From: Gnetum montanum
Lineage: Eukaryota; Streptophyta; Gnetopsida; Gnetales; Gnetaceae
Assembly: GCA_015680685.1 (NCBI GenBank)
Contig: MNCI01008022.1
Location: forward strand, 340,262 to 404,261
DNA: 64,000 nucleotides
Direction: 5' to 3'
A program made the position numbers and the translations under genes. Position 1 is the stretch's first letter, and each line of letters starts with the position of its first letter. Shown one piece after another: positions 20,186 through 30,838 of this stretch. The notes under the pieces are model-generated. The model ran no database searches, was not told the DNA's origin, and saw nothing but the letters and a program-made list of their open reading frames with translations.

Positions 20186-21005
20186 TGATGAGTCATCATT
20201 TGGGGCGACCGCGATATCGTGCACGCGATATCGTAGCCCAACCCACGATATCGCATACAAGACATCGCGGCCTGTCTCCTCATCTATAAATAGGAGGTAG
20301 ACAGATGAGTTTTGGAGTTAGTTCTTAGTTCCTTACCCAAACCCTTGTAGTTTTTCCTTCTTAGAGTTAGAATTATTTCCTAGTGTATGCCCGCAGTGTG
20401 GTGATTGTAATTGTACGGCATCCTTTATTCGAGTGTGACGTACTTGGACATGCACATGACCAGCAATAAAGATTGAGATTACTTCATCATTGCAGCATTC
20501 ACTTAGTTTAATCATTTAATTAATTGTTATTTACTGCTTTCCTAGTTAATCTCTCTCACCCTTAAACTCATGTTAGAACGCGGAATGAGTACGACTTGAT
20601 TACGAGCATTTAAGCGGGACTACTTGGTAACCCAATAGTGTACCTAGGATCTATGCATGGTAATCCCAGTGGTAGTCATGCATGAAGTCCAAGATGTATA
20701 CTAATAATCAAGGAACGAATGCTTATCGCACTTAGGCTAGTTTAGATTCTCTCACCCTTCTCTCCTAGATTAGTTAATATTACTTTCCATTGCCTTCATG
20801 AGTAGCATTAGATTAGAAACCCATCATACACCTCACTCTGGACTAAACCATACGTGACAAAGCTAATACTAGTCCAGGTAGGAAGATAGTGAACTGCGAC
20901 CTAAGGTTAACTATCTAGATGCCACAACTAGTCCATCTGCAGAGTTCAACCGGATCGCGCGTGTAACACTCGTATTTGTATGGTTGAGTGTAGGGGTACC
21001 TCGCC
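20186..21005 (+). repeat. Element 2 3' LTR (last 8 bp lost at an N)
   Basis: Starts TGATGAGT, ends ...GGGGTACCTCGCC at a contig join where ACTCATCA is expected. U3 GATATC dyads at 20206-20270, TATAAATA at 20285-20292, AATAAA near 20465 (polyadenylation signal, so R lies between about 20315 and 20485), and the paired motif TTGGTAACCCAATAG / GGTAATCCCAGTGG in the U5 part. Confidence 0.85.
20206..20292 (+). promoter_or_regulatory. U3 GATATC dyads and TATA box, element 2 3' LTR
   Basis: gcgatatcgtgcacgcgata, then cacgatatcgcatacaagac, then TATAAATA at 20285-20292. First dyad is a near-perfect palindrome centred on TGCA. Confidence 0.7.
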
Positions 21006-21006
21006 N
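21006..21006. other. Contig join at end of element 2
   Basis: N replaces the LTR end, the target duplication and, judging from element 3 (about 37750-37925), perhaps 150-200 bp of element 1. Confidence 0.75.
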
Positions 21007-21775
21007 TCGTTCAACTCCATGGTCTCCCTTTGTTGGAAGTGTACAGTTCCTTTTTCTAAGAAAACTTATTAATGAACTAGTGGCTTAATACTTTTCAAAC
21101 CAAGGAAAGATTCCAATGGATTGAAAAGGATGTGACTTCAAGGGGATTCGATGCACTTGTGCTAGCTATTCTCTTGGGTACTTGGATGTTTTTCATAAGT
21201 CTCCTGCCATTTCGCTATTGACCAGATATCATGAAGTTGAATGAATCTAAATAAGTCTTTAGATGGTGTGGTTCTCATGCAAAAAAAAAAACTGGTGGGA
21301 ATTCAAAGCATACCCCTTAGACATAATAATGAAATATGGGCTACAAGCACTAGTTATGGCACTAGAAAGACATGTTACCCATGCCTGAAGGTTCCCTCTA
21401 ACTAAGGCCCTTTCTTGCTTCCTGCTGCTCTATCTTTCTCTCATTGGAACGGTGGTGACTCGATGGACGCATTCTTGTTGCTTCAAGAGGATGGGTTGGT
21501 CAAATGTGTTGATGTGAGATCACTAGATGTGGATAATTCAAATCTGGAGTTGGATTGAATTGTATTAAGTCACCTTAACCACATACTACACAAGGGACTT
21601 TACACAACCTTAATTTTGGGATTCCATTCCATTCTCTCTTCTCTTTCCCTATTGTTTCCCATATTCCACCCTCATTGCCAGTTTTATGATGAGTCTATAT
21701 CTTGGTTGACACATTGTTATTCTTCAGTAAACTCTTGTCGATAAGTTCTTAACCATTTTTCCCATATGTCATTCC

Positions 21776-21852
21776 GAGAGCCTACGAACTCTTTGGTTTT
21801 TGAGTTTATTAGGTCATTAAGGGCATGAGCCTACTTTAGGGAGGACCCACTG
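21776..21852 (+). promoter_or_regulatory. Conserved noncoding block (element 1 copy)
   Basis: GAGCCTACGAACTCTTTGG, AAGGGCATGAGCCTACTTTA and GGGAGGACCCACT, nearly the same as in element 3 and recognisable in element 2. Confidence 0.6.
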
Positions 21853-22178
21853 GTATTCCTTTTTGGTGCAATTATTAAGCACTTTCCCTTAAACATTTCT
21901 CGCAATCAACTATTTCTCATTCACCACCATCAATGACATCTATTTTTGTTTCTATTTTATTGGCTTCACTGTTGTTATTTTTCTTATCCTTCTTGTTCTT
22001 TAAACTTTTCCATCTTATCGCTACCGAAGGTTCGCTCTTAATCGTGGAGGCCCTGTCACAAATTTTTCCATTCCATACTTATCTTACCCCTACACCTTGG
22101 ATAGTTAATAGTCATAAACCTCTAACCCAATATCTGCCATACCCACAACCTAGCCAATGCACTTCATATCGAGACAAG

Positions 22179-22238
22179 GTATCAACTACATGATATCTTA
22201 TATATCCTTGCTAATTCGTGACTGTGTTGTATGTGTAG
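22179..22238 (+). promoter_or_regulatory. Splice donor/acceptor-like module (element 1)
   Basis: ACAAG/GTATCA at 22179, branch-like CTTGCTAAT at 22207-22215, TATGTGTAG/ATGGC at 22238. Same layout as 39079-39138 in element 3. Confidence 0.5.
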
Positions 22239-22613
22239 ATGGCGATCACATGAACAATGGACTGGGATAGAACGAGCACTCAGGATGAGCTGGAGCTAGA
22301 GCAATTACACAAGGAATAAGCTAATCATTATGGCTACGGATAAACAATGGAGTGCACATTTTTGACATCAGTAGCAATGTGCCTCATTTTCTTTTCTCTC
22401 TCTCTTTCTCTTCAAGCTGTCGAATGAAGGCCTGGATGTCATCTATGTACAGTGTTCACCACAATGGGCATGAATACCAATGTTGTAATATGTCTGACGA
22501 TCTGTTCACCAGGCACTTTGAGTCTGTCATCCCATGTCACTGTCAATTGTCATTCAGTTAATAATCCCATACCTTCCCAATATTTTGTAACGAACTCTAG
22601 GATGAGTTTTCAT

Positions 22614-22628
22614 TCAGTCTTGGGGGTA
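22614..22628 (+). promoter_or_regulatory. Element 1 polypurine tract
   Basis: TCAGTCTTGGGGGTA directly before the TGATGAAC LTR start. Confidence 0.75.
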
Positions 22629-22991
22629 TGATGAACTGCGATATTGGAGACACGATATCGCATCCGCGATATAAGAGCCTTCTAAGCGATATTGGGCATC
22701 CGATGTTGGGACCTACCTCATCACTTATAAATAAGAGGCAAGCGTGCTTGGTTTGCATATTTAGTCTTAGTCCCTTACCAGAACTCTTACCTTTTTCCCT
22801 TCTCAAAGTTAGAATTATTTTTGAGTGCCCATAGTAGGAGTCATAAAGCGAATGGATCTTTATTCGAGCATTGTGTACCTGAGCATACTTTGTGGTCGGA
22901 AATAAAGACAAACTTTCTGATAAGCCTTGCAGCATTTAGAATAGCTTATTTAATTTTATTTTTGGTTATTTAATGCTTTCCTTAATTAATT

Positions 22992-23045
<54 letters not shown>

Positions 23046-23472
23046 TTGTTAACTCCCCCAAGTAAGCACACTTAGTACGACCATTTTGAGCATGCATGGA
23101 ACTCTTGGTAACCCAGTAACAATTAGCGTTTGGTAATCCCAGTAGCATTGCACTAGTTTAGGATGTGTACGGCAAGTAGGAACGAATGCTGGTGTTAGGA
23201 TTAGTTAGAGCTTAGTCGATTAGTTAAATTAAATTAGTTACATAATTAGTTCACCTCTACCTTTGTAGCACCAGGACATAAAACATAAAAAAATACATAA
23301 AAATTGTATTCCTCAAGTTTACTTAACCATACAATTTCACTATACAAGTAAGCTTGGGAAGACAACGATTGACTAACCTATCTGGGTTTTGTGAAGGTTC
23401 ATAAGCACTTAGTCCTTGGAATTCAACTGGATCGTGTGTGTATGCTCGTATTCGTATGGTTGAGCATAGGGA
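22629..23472 (+). repeat. Element 1 3' LTR (end truncated)
   Basis: Starts TGATGAAC. GATATC-type repeats at 22635-22700, TATAAATA at 22726-22733, GGATCTTTATTCGAGC and AATAAAGA as in the other LTRs, a greatly expanded TC run, and the paired GGTAACCCAGTAA / GGTAATCCCAGTAG. After GGTTGAGCATAGGG (about 23471) it departs from its relatives: the last 20 bases or so (GTACCTCGCCACTCATCA) are absent and element M begins. Confidence 0.75.
22995..23042 (+). repeat. (TC)24 microsatellite inside the element 1 LTR
   Basis: 48 bases of pure TC. Other LTRs of the family have only taatctctctca at the same point, so the microsatellite grew from a short native seed. Confidence 0.95.
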
Positions 23473-23649
23473 TTTTGTATACTTTGTGCTATGGCTAAAA
23501 ATTTCTCTTGTCATTTTTAAAAATTGTTCTTTGTGTTATCATGCCTTGTCATCAAAATTTTCTTTCATATATCTCTTATATCTCTAATCTCCTCCATTCA
23601 GTATCTTCCTCATGATGTGACTCGATGTGAGAAGTTTATCTTTTCAATT

Positions 23650-24290
23650 ATTCTAACTTATCAATTTCTTTCACATAGGCACATGTGATTTTTTTTGTTG
23701 GTTTCATGCACATATTAGATTCAGTTTTCTCTTTAGTTATTAGCCACTAGGTGCCTTCTTGTTGAGTGGTTGCTACATAAGGACATTTTTATATACACAT
23801 GTCTTCTATACATCTATTGCATGCTATGATGGCCTTATCTTTGATGGCCCAAATTTTCTACACACAATTTTACCCTTTATCATTATATGTAATACATGGA
23901 ACTCTATAGCTCTAAATGATTCTAGCTTCATCTTCCTTGGAGATTTCTAAGGATAAGTTTCTAATTTCAAGCTTAGCATCTACAGTGCTAATCCATGTTC
24001 TTTCCATAATTATGAGGAATTCCCCCTTTGTTCTTTCCCACATGGATGACTAAAAAGTCAATAGGGTAGGACCAGACAAAATGGTACTAATAACATCTTC
24101 CACTTGGCCAAGTGAAATAGTAATGAGCTGGTCTACAAGCTTTAGTCAAATGTTGATCTTCTTAAGTGGTGGTAGGTTCCAGGTGTTGTACATGTTTTGT
24201 GAATGAGGTTGACTCTTGATCCAGAATCTAAGAGAGGTTTACATGATTTATGTCTTACTATTTTAAGACAAACTAACTTCCATGGTAATA
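23650..24290 (-). pseudogene. Element M protease and Cys linker remnants
   Basis: Minus-strand reading shows NTWNLPPLKKIN, then LVDQLITISLGQVEDVIST, EFLIIMERTWIS and LSLEISKED, matching the protease of elements 1 and 3 (NLPPLKKSN, IIMGRAWLS, LSLEISKEN). The glycine of IIMGRAWL is Glu here. It continues into IACNRCIED and CPYVATTQQEGT, the linker seen at 9260-9340. The active-site DLG part reads DSGSRVNLI at about 24220 in another frame. Decayed. Confidence 0.65.
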
Positions 24291-24339
24291 ATTACACAAA
24301 AGGATATAGTTACAAATGAACCAATAGCCAGGAAACATT

Positions 24340-25375
24340 CTTTTTTTAGGACAAGTCCAAAAAATTTTCGAATACTGTTCATGTCTAGTTGCTTGATGTG
24401 ACTGTCCCTTACATGCCTAGTAGGGATATACACTGCATATCTAATATTAACCATGTTATAAGTGACCAGTAGGAGTTCTTCGTAATCTTTAGGTTTGTAA
24501 GCTCTATTGTAGTGATAACCCATTCATTTCTCATAATTTTCTCTCTCTTCATATCTAATCCTTTCTCTTCTTAGATCATAATTATCTTCTTCTTCATTAG
24601 GATGTCTTCTTCGATGCTCATGTCTCTCAGGATTCCTTCATCTTTCCCTATCATGATTCCTCATTCTTTTTTCTCTCCTATCATACTCTTTGAAGGAGTA
24701 TGAGGAGGAAGAAAAAGAAGTTGGAAAACAATGCTACCTAGTTCTCCTTCTATAACTTCTTGATTTGTCCCATTTTAATTTAGTGGAGGTTTTAGGCCAT
24801 GAGTTCCTCTTAAATGTGGAGTCTTCCTTATCTTCTTTGGATTTTTCTACAAGAGTTGAATGAAATTATATTTTAATAAGATCTTTGATATGGATGACTG
24901 GTATTTGAGATTGAGAGTGATGGGTTTGATAGAATTTCTTTGTGTGGAACATAACATTGTCTCTTTTCTCAAGGATAATAATTTATCATACTTTCTTTTC
25001 TTTATCAAGCTCATGTTTTATATCCATACTATCATCCCTTCTTCCCTATGCTATTGATTGGTATGACCTAGGCATGTGCTTTGTGATATGGTATCCTTCT
25101 TGTACATGGCCAAGGTTTGACCTTATAAGATTTGCTTGTAGCATGGATGGTGTAGAATGTTCTGGAGGTAAAATAATGTTATCCTATAAATCTCTCAACC
25201 TCAGTTGTTCATCTTGGTGAAAGAGAAATTTGAAATTCGGATCATATGGACTAGTGTGAGTGTAGGAGATTCTAGTTTGCATGGGCACACTCCAATCTTC
25301 TTCATTATATTTGCAATCATAACTTTTATTAAATTCACCAGTAGAGGGTGATTTCTCCTTGTTTGTAGAAGCCAT
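24340..25375 (-). pseudogene. gag: Element M Gag N-terminal part
   Basis: ATG at 25375 (MASTNKEKSPSTG), then YTHTSPYDPNFKFLFHQDEQ, matching NFTFILHQDEQ of element 3. A strongly charged Arg/Glu/Asp/His-rich segment at about 24720-24520 (EYDRREKRMRNHDRER, RRRHPNEEED, RRERIRYEERE) follows, then DYEELLLVTYNMVNI and RIPTRH-like, DSHIKQLDMNSI. The rest of the Gag core is deleted. Confidence 0.65.
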
Positions 25376-25498
25376 ATTAGATTTTTAATGCCTTAAGTGT
25401 ATACTTTGAAATTTTTTTTTAAGTGTGAATGATTTTCATGATTATTCTTTAACATAATGAACTTTGTAAAATCATCTACTTAGCGAACATTGACACAT

Positions 25499-25516
25499 CT
25501 TGGACAATAGTGCCAA
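25499..25516 (-). promoter_or_regulatory. Element M primer binding site
   Basis: Minus strand TTGGCACTATTGTCCAAG directly after the LTR end, a decayed form of the family PBS (TTGGCACCGTTGCC). Confidence 0.55.
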
Positions 25517-26391
25517 TAATAAGTTGGGTATTCTAAACTCTATCATATGAGTCATGAGTGTACACATGTGACCTAATCATAACCTGTAAATGGCCGATGT
25601 AGATTCACTAGTATTTGGGGTTTAATTCATGATCATTGTCTTTTAACTTTGAGTTAGTGAAGTGTAAGTTGTACAATTTAAATCTTGGTAAGGCATATGA
25701 TATATTAATGTTGTTGGCTCAAACTAAAACTAAGTATGAACATTGTTGAACTAGAATAATAGACTCTAAGTCTGAGTGTAATGCAAGTAAAGAAACTTGT
25801 CTATCCTATAGGCAATAAGTATCTGTTCCTGATTTACTGTTCACATATTGGGCTTATGCAACTGTCATTAGGACTACCAAATGTTATGCTATTGGGAAAG
25901 CCAAGTAATAGCACTACTAGGATTACCAAATGATTACACTATATGTTGAAACTAGTTGTACTTATACTACCATACTAATGAACAATGGAAAAGTAAAGTA
26001 CTTAGAAACTATAAACAACTAAAGAAAAGTAAACATATCAAAAGGTAAAAATTAAACTAAATCAGAAAAATGAACTAAATAGAAGTAAACTAAGTAAAAT
26101 GTTGCAATGATAGAAAATAATCTCGATCTTGATTTCTAACCATGAACTATGCCCATGAATAATTCACTTGAACAAAGATTCTGTACAATTACTTAACACC
26201 ACACTACGGCCATTCACTATATTGCCAAGTGTAATTCAAGAAAATAAACTACAAGAATTCTTCTCAACGTTGGACAAAAGTTTTTTCTTTAACATGATGG
26301 TAGGTTGGTATTTATAGTGGACACCAGGACCCACTACATCATATCTATGATGATGTAAGCAGAGCAATGCTATCATAGATACGATATCACA
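25517..26391 (-). repeat. Element M 5' LTR
   Basis: Minus strand, from TGTGATATCG (26391) to ACTTATTA (25517), the latter a C-to-T form of ACTCATCA. TATAAATA at 26316-26309, GATATC near the start, and paired TTTGGTAATCCTAGTAG motifs at about 25930-25860. About 875 bp, the length expected. The upstream limit is inferred. Confidence 0.6.
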
Positions 26392-28036
26392 TTGTTAACT
26401 TTAAAGGATTTTATCATTATTTGGTAATCCTAACTTTCTAATGAAGCATAAAGTTTATAGGGTAGACATGACAACAAATGCATTAATCATTCACTCATAA
26501 TTTACTATAATCTTATAGTAAAAGATGGGAGTTATGATGATGTACTTACCCAATAGGCCTTGGCCATCTATTGCTTACTTGTTGGAATAAATTTAGATTT
26601 TGCATACATCATTAGTAGGAACTTCATGTATAAACATGTCAAAGCCCAAACATTTGGACACCCATTGTTGACTAGCCTCATTAGCAATAATGCATAGATT
26701 AGCATTTGTTTAAAGGCCCACCATCTATGGAAAAAATGAGATTGCTCAGTATGTAGAGAAGAAAGTTGACACAATAGGACAAAAACATCATCATAAACAT
26801 CTCAAAAGCCATGCCTCATCTCTTTAATTCAAGTTTTGTTGAAAATTAGCTTAGTTCCATCCTAAACTATACTTTGTGAGCTTTTTGCAACTCTATTAGT
26901 AAGATAGGCTATAGCCTATCTAGGTTGGAAAGATGAGTTTAAAGGCTTAAGAGGAGGTAGTCTAGCACCTCAAAGTAGGAGGAGCTTTCTTCCATTTTAG
27001 ATGAAGATATGATTAGGATCCTCACTTATTCAAAGGAGCATGTTTCTCATACTCATGCTTTTGATGCTGGCCCATACATGGGCTATGATTTAGGCATGGT
27101 AGAGAACTCTAAGGAGGAGCTAGCACCTATAGGGAAAGAACATTGGTAGGAGGATCAATAGGGATATAAGGACTAGCCTCATTACCCATATTAATATTAG
27201 CTAGAGATATAAGTTGAGGGGGAGTTCTCTTCCAAGAGACAGAGGATTATAGATGATCCATTCATTTAAGGTATCATGGATAGTTTCTTTGGTCATTCAA
27301 TATCAATGACCTATCAATAGTGTCACTCTTAAAGTGAGACTTATGACTTTCAATTAGTTGGTTAGTGATCTATCATGACATGGTTAAGAGATAAGCTTCA
27401 TCTACATAGGTGCTAGGCAATTATACTAGAATGGCTAGATTTGGATGGAAAGCCTTGTACTTCTAGCAGTAATGATGAGGAGGAGCGTAAGTATCAACCT
27501 ACAAAGTAGTAGTATGAGTGCATATGTGACTTTTTTCACCTGTTTAGCTAATGTTTGAAAAAGGAGAAGAGACAATGAGGACACTATGTTTATGGGCTCT
27601 AGTATCAGTACCCATACATTATCTTAGTTCAAATATTTTTCATATTTATCTTAAGGCTTTAATATGTTGTGTTCATTAGAGTCTTAAAGCTTTATCTTCT
27701 TTAGTTGCAATAGTTAATGAACTTATATTGATTATGTAATATTGTGAAATTGTTTACATTTTATGTTTAGCTTGAGCTTCTTAGCATTTATATGTTATAC
27801 TTTTCAAGATCTATCTTTTGTGATTTAGATTACGTGCTACTCACACATTCTTAGGTTTTTAGAAATCATCAAAAATGAGAATATTGTTTATCTATCCCAT
27901 ATTTTGGTAATTTAAAAACTAGAAAATGGAAATGTATGCTTAGCTAAGCTTGTGTTTCAATCATTAATTAAGTTTCTAAGTACCAAGACAAAGTAAAAGT
28001 CAAGGAAGCTAATTCAAGGATTCCAAAATGCATTGA
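26392..28036. other. Unassigned stretch
   Basis: No gene recognised. On the plus strand about 26990-27500 gives moderately open, decayed reading (for example HVSHTHAFDAGPYMGYDLGM and LEWLDLDGKPCTSSSNDEEE in different frames), perhaps an old coding relic that I cannot assign. The minus-strand frame at 26568-26774 shows no family features. Confidence 0.3.
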
Positions 28037-29045
28037 TGGTGCAAGGGTTGCACCTAAATAGACCCCAATAGCATCCAATCCACAACTTCCAAGTAGATCT
28101 AGCTTAGAAAATAAGAACAACATAATGAAATAGATAAACTTCTCTTCTATTAAGAAAACTTTCATAATATAGAGAAAATACATCAAAGATGAGGAGCCAA
28201 GCTCAACTCACAACTCTTCCAAGGATCTTAGAGGCCACACTTGTCTCCTCTCAATCCTCAATTACTCACAATGGAGTCCAAGCTTAAGATAAGACATTGA
28301 TAAGAAATTCTCTTAACCTCTTTCAAGTGCTCTTCCGTACCTCTCCCTCAATTTCCTTGCACAAGCTCTCCTTCCTTAAGAGATCTCTATCTTGCTCTTA
28401 CTCTAGGTTTTTAGCCTTTGTCCTTTGGGATTTGGCACTAATAACGCTGAATTACATTAACATTTATAAGTAACTAGAAGACATTATATCTAAAAACATT
28501 TTCTCAACTCAACTTGAGGTTCTTCGGTAGTTTTTCAAGTCTTCTTATCTTCGTCCTAGCTATTTCCATCTTTCTTTGACTATTTCCTAAATTGGAATGG
28601 CCATTTTTAGAAGTTTTCCCACTCATACAAGTTGTCTTTGACTTTTCCATAACGTCTCTATGAAAACCTAGCTCTTGGTTGGGATGTCTAGCTTTTGATG
28701 GAATGTCCTACCCAAGATGTTATCTAAGTAATTGGGATGAATCACTAAGATGTTTCAATTTCTAGTGGGACATCTCACCTACCCACGCCAAACATCAAAA
28801 TGTGTGTTTTAACATCTAGAGCCTCCAAATATCTTCAAACAAGTTCCCATAGATCTTGAAACCCTCTAAACTCATGAAAATGATCCCAAAACATGCCAAA
28901 ACATCCAAGAATCATCATCAACAAAATCAGCACAAGATGACACATATTAACAAGACACACTCATCCATGTCTTCTTCAAGCTTGAAACCTAAAAAACATT
29001 CATGTAGGGTAGACTGAGGGGATCAAAAGAGGTATCCCTACACCA
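28037..29045 (-). repeat. Element L 3' LTR
   Basis: Terminal inverted bases TGGTG...CACCA. On the minus strand a TTATAAATG TATA-like box lies at about 28468, downstream of repeated GGATGTC/GACATCC motifs (28620-28790). Confidence 0.75.
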
Positions 29046-29338
29046 ACTCTTCCATTCTTGAAAATTTCATGTTTCATGATCTTTCACAAGCTGGAAGGCA
29101 TCATGCCCCCATGACTCAAGGCCATCACAATAATCATGAATCAATGCATTACAAACATGAGAATGAGTATCATCTGAGGTTTTGATTTTGAGCTTCACTT
29201 GCTCATGGAGGCTTGTCCTCACATCCCACCACTCTTTCTTCATCTAATCATCTCCTTGGAATGCATTCCTTGCATTTCCATGATGACTCAAACCTGCAAC
29301 AAATAAAGAATAAGAAAAAGAAAAAGGATTAGGCTTCC

Positions 29339-30705
29339 TTAATCCAACATCCGTTCTTCACTTTTTTTCCTCTTCTTCACCTTCTTCTTCTTGGTGATTG
29401 GAAGACTATCACTTAGCTTCTTTTCATCATTAGCACCATCATGCAAATTACCTTCATGTTGCTCATTCATTTTATAGCCAAGACAATCAAATCCATCAAC
29501 ACAATTCACAGATTCATCTTTACTATAATCAATAGCAAGAATCTTCAAATTCTAGAAAATCACATCATTATTAAGATCTTCACTTGCATTAATAATTACA
29601 TTATCATAATGACTATCCCAATAGACACCATCATTAAATAATTTACCATTATTAGTCTTCCTCTCATTAACAACGACATCAAAAGTCACAACATGACTCT
29701 CAATTCAATTACAATCATCACAATGATCATGATGATCATCATCATTATGGAACAAATTACTACCAAGATGAAGTGAAAAATTAGCATCCATCACACTAGC
29801 TTCAACATGAGAGACATTACTACCATCAACAAGGTAAAGCTCACCCTTACTTATCTCTTCATGCCTTCTCCCTTCTATCTTTAGTTCAACTTGATCTTCA
29901 ACATATGGCTATCCAATCCCATTAAAGATCCAAATAGGAGTTCCTAATTCCAATGGCTTCTCCTCTTCAAAGGAATCATCAACAAGCTCTTGATCCTACT
30001 TTGGAGGTGTCAACTCAAAAGGTAAACTCTCTTTCATCACCTTAACATTAGATTCATCAAAAACATCATTAAAGCAATCATTCTTCCATATACCTTGGCT
30101 AGAAAACTCATCTTTCTCCCATGAGATAGTCTCAACTTGGCTTAGAATCTCCTTTCCCTTGCCACAAGGTATAGAATAATTGCAAAAACAATGAGTATCA
30201 TACCTTCTAATGCTATCCTTGATGCTCCTTGAAGAAGTCCCTTGATCATTGACACTCTTTTGGCTTTGATTCTTTGACTCACATGACTTATGAGGTAGGA
30301 ACTCTCCTTGATTAGTAGCATACACCATCTTGGAATTTGAAGATCTTTGGTTCTCTTAATGAAGCTCTTGGTTTCCTCCCTTAAAACCTTTGAGTATTGA
30401 GCACTTTCTTGCTCAAGAAGAGATACTTGAGAACTCCTTTTCTCATTGATCTATACTTTACCAAACTTTACATCTTCCTTTCTGTCTTGATGATTAGAAG
30501 ATATTCTCTTAATTCTTCTTCAAATATTTTCCATGCTATTCTTGAATTTCTCCATGTCCCTTCTTGAATTTTTTGCACAATCTTAGTGCTTATGGAAGTT
30601 TACTTTGGAAAGGACTTCTTACATTTTAACTACAAAAGCTTTAAAGTTCTTAAACTCTTGAAGCTCTTGTCCAAGCTCTTGATTTCTCTTCTTCTTAAAA
30701 GCCAT
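29339..30705 (-). pseudogene. Element L uncharacterised ORF (coiled N-terminus, acidic middle, Lys-rich C-terminus)
   Basis: Minus strand. ATG at 30705 (MAFKKKRNQELGQELQEF), a short coiled segment, then after a shift near 30330 one frame runs from 30328 to TAA at 29339, about 330 codons with only four in-frame stops. Visible features: RRYDTHCFCNYSIPCGKGK (two close Cys pairs), an acidic and Asn/His/Asp-rich middle (HNDDDHHDHCDDCN), and a strongly basic end KKKKVKKRKKSEERML that looks like a nuclear localisation signal. No motif of Gag core, zinc knuckle or Pol is seen. It fills nearly the whole internal region of the element. I cannot name it. Better preserved than the coding parts of neighbouring elements. 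Confidence 0.6.
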
Positions 30706-30838
30706 ACCTAAAGCAACAAGAATGATATCCAAAATCAAATGCATAAATATCCATACAAATATTCCTTTCATTCAAAGAAAACATCAAACTTCAACATAAA
30801 AGTGTGGAAACATTCAAACCTTCACTTTGATATGAATT

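Larger units (their letters stand above)
12555..21005 (+). mobile_element. Element 2: non-autonomous gag + accessory-ORF LTR element nested in element 1
   Basis: Starts with an LTR (TGATGAGT) and ends with an LTR directly preceded by the tract GTCGTGGGGGTA. Contains gag without the charged N-terminal segment, no protease, RT, RNase H or integrase, and a long accessory ORF. Both LTRs touch contig joins (12778 and 21006), so the target duplication cannot be read. Nested orientation is the same as element 1. It must have relied on enzymes from elsewhere; element 1 shares its ends and PBS type and is the obvious kind of donor. Confidence 0.8.
21007..22628 (+). mobile_element. Element 1 part b: 3' noncoding region
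   Basis: Homologous to 37930-39521 of element 3. Contains a short hydrophobic reading (VLAILLGTWMFF at about 21155-21190), the conserved block 21776-21852, an internal PPT-like TTAATCGTGGAGG (22038-22050), the splice-acceptor module (22179-22238) followed by ATGGCGATCAC, and the end region AACTCTAGGATGAGTTTTCA leading to the PPT. The accessory ORF that follows the acceptor in element 2 is missing or reduced to a few codons. Confidence 0.7.
23473..26391 (-). mobile_element. Element M: minus-strand relative of element 1, truncated after protease
   Basis: On the minus strand: LTR (26391-25517), PBS, Gag start (25375), charged segment, part of Gag, protease and the Cys linker down to about 23650, then lost near 23473. 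Most of the Gag core is deleted: the reading goes from LDMNSI directly into protease sequence (about 24340). Only one LTR is present. Confidence 0.7.

Noticed and set aside
21155-22240. Env-like gene of element 1
   Set aside because: Only one short hydrophobic stretch; no long frame, signal peptide or glycoprotein features.
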